Of a stretch of 12,500 bases of DNA, positions 12,411 through 12,500 are shown piece by piece; position 1 is the stretch's first letter; the number at the start of each line of letters is the position of its first letter. The position numbers and the translations under genes were made by a program. This DNA comes from Symbiodinium natans (lineage: Eukaryota; Sar; Dinophyceae; Suessiales; Symbiodiniaceae): assembly GCA_905221605.1 (NCBI GenBank), contig CAJNDS010002081.1, positions 366,476 to 378,975 on the forward strand, written 5' to 3'. Below the pieces are notes generated by a model. It made no database searches and was not told where the DNA came from. It worked only from the letters and a program-made list of their open reading frames with translations.

Positions 12411-12500
12411 TCTACAGGACCACTTTGGTCTCATAACTTTGAGACAAGAACAGTTCTCAGATGGCACTTTCAAACGTAGTTTCCGTGGTCGCGATTTCGT

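Overview
The window looks like nuclear DNA of a dinoflagellate, probably of the Symbiodinium type. The evidence is dense plant-type telomeric heptamers (TTTAGGG/CCCTAAA) away from any chromosome end, GC-rich coding sequence, and a long Ty1/copia-type retrotransposon whose Gag, integrase and reverse transcriptase have the flavour I associate with dinoflagellate copia elements (for example HVDD in place of YVDD). The assignment is inference; no rRNA or host marker gene is present.

Layout. Bases 1-2481 are host DNA: a short minisatellite, then seven telomere-like arrays that alternate strictly in orientation (+,-,+,-,+,-,+). Between them lie short unique spacers, several of which read as open, exon-like segments with plausible splice signals. 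Bases 2482-11349 are one complete LTR retrotransposon of 8868 bp. It has two 214-bp LTRs that are identical by eye, TG...CA ends and a perfect 5-bp target duplication (GAATC). One uninterrupted ORF (2895-11108, 2737 codons) fills nearly all of the internal region. Bases 11355-12500 are host DNA again, with more telomere-like arrays, a G19 tract and a 57-bp tandem repeat.

The polyprotein runs Gag, zinc knuckle, aspartic protease, extra region, integrase, reverse transcriptase, RNase H. That is copia order (integrase before RT), but it is nearly twice the usual length. The extra region holds the most interesting content. A segment resembling a degenerate C5-cytosine DNA methyltransferase (PC motif at residue 1098) is followed by a segment with the HxD...H...R signature of Fe(II)/2-oxoglutarate oxygenases (H1420, D1422, H1487, R1496). 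If both assignments hold, a mobile element carries a possible base-modification writer and a possible oxidative eraser in one precursor, released by its own protease.

Between the protease and the methyltransferase-like part, coding character leaves the polyprotein frame. About 90 bp look coding in the third frame, and a 201-codon ORF (5281-5886) looks coding in the +1 frame, before the main frame resumes. The two LTRs are identical, so this frame mosaic is either inherited from a transposing source copy, a recoding or overlapping-gene arrangement, or a cluster of sequencing errors.
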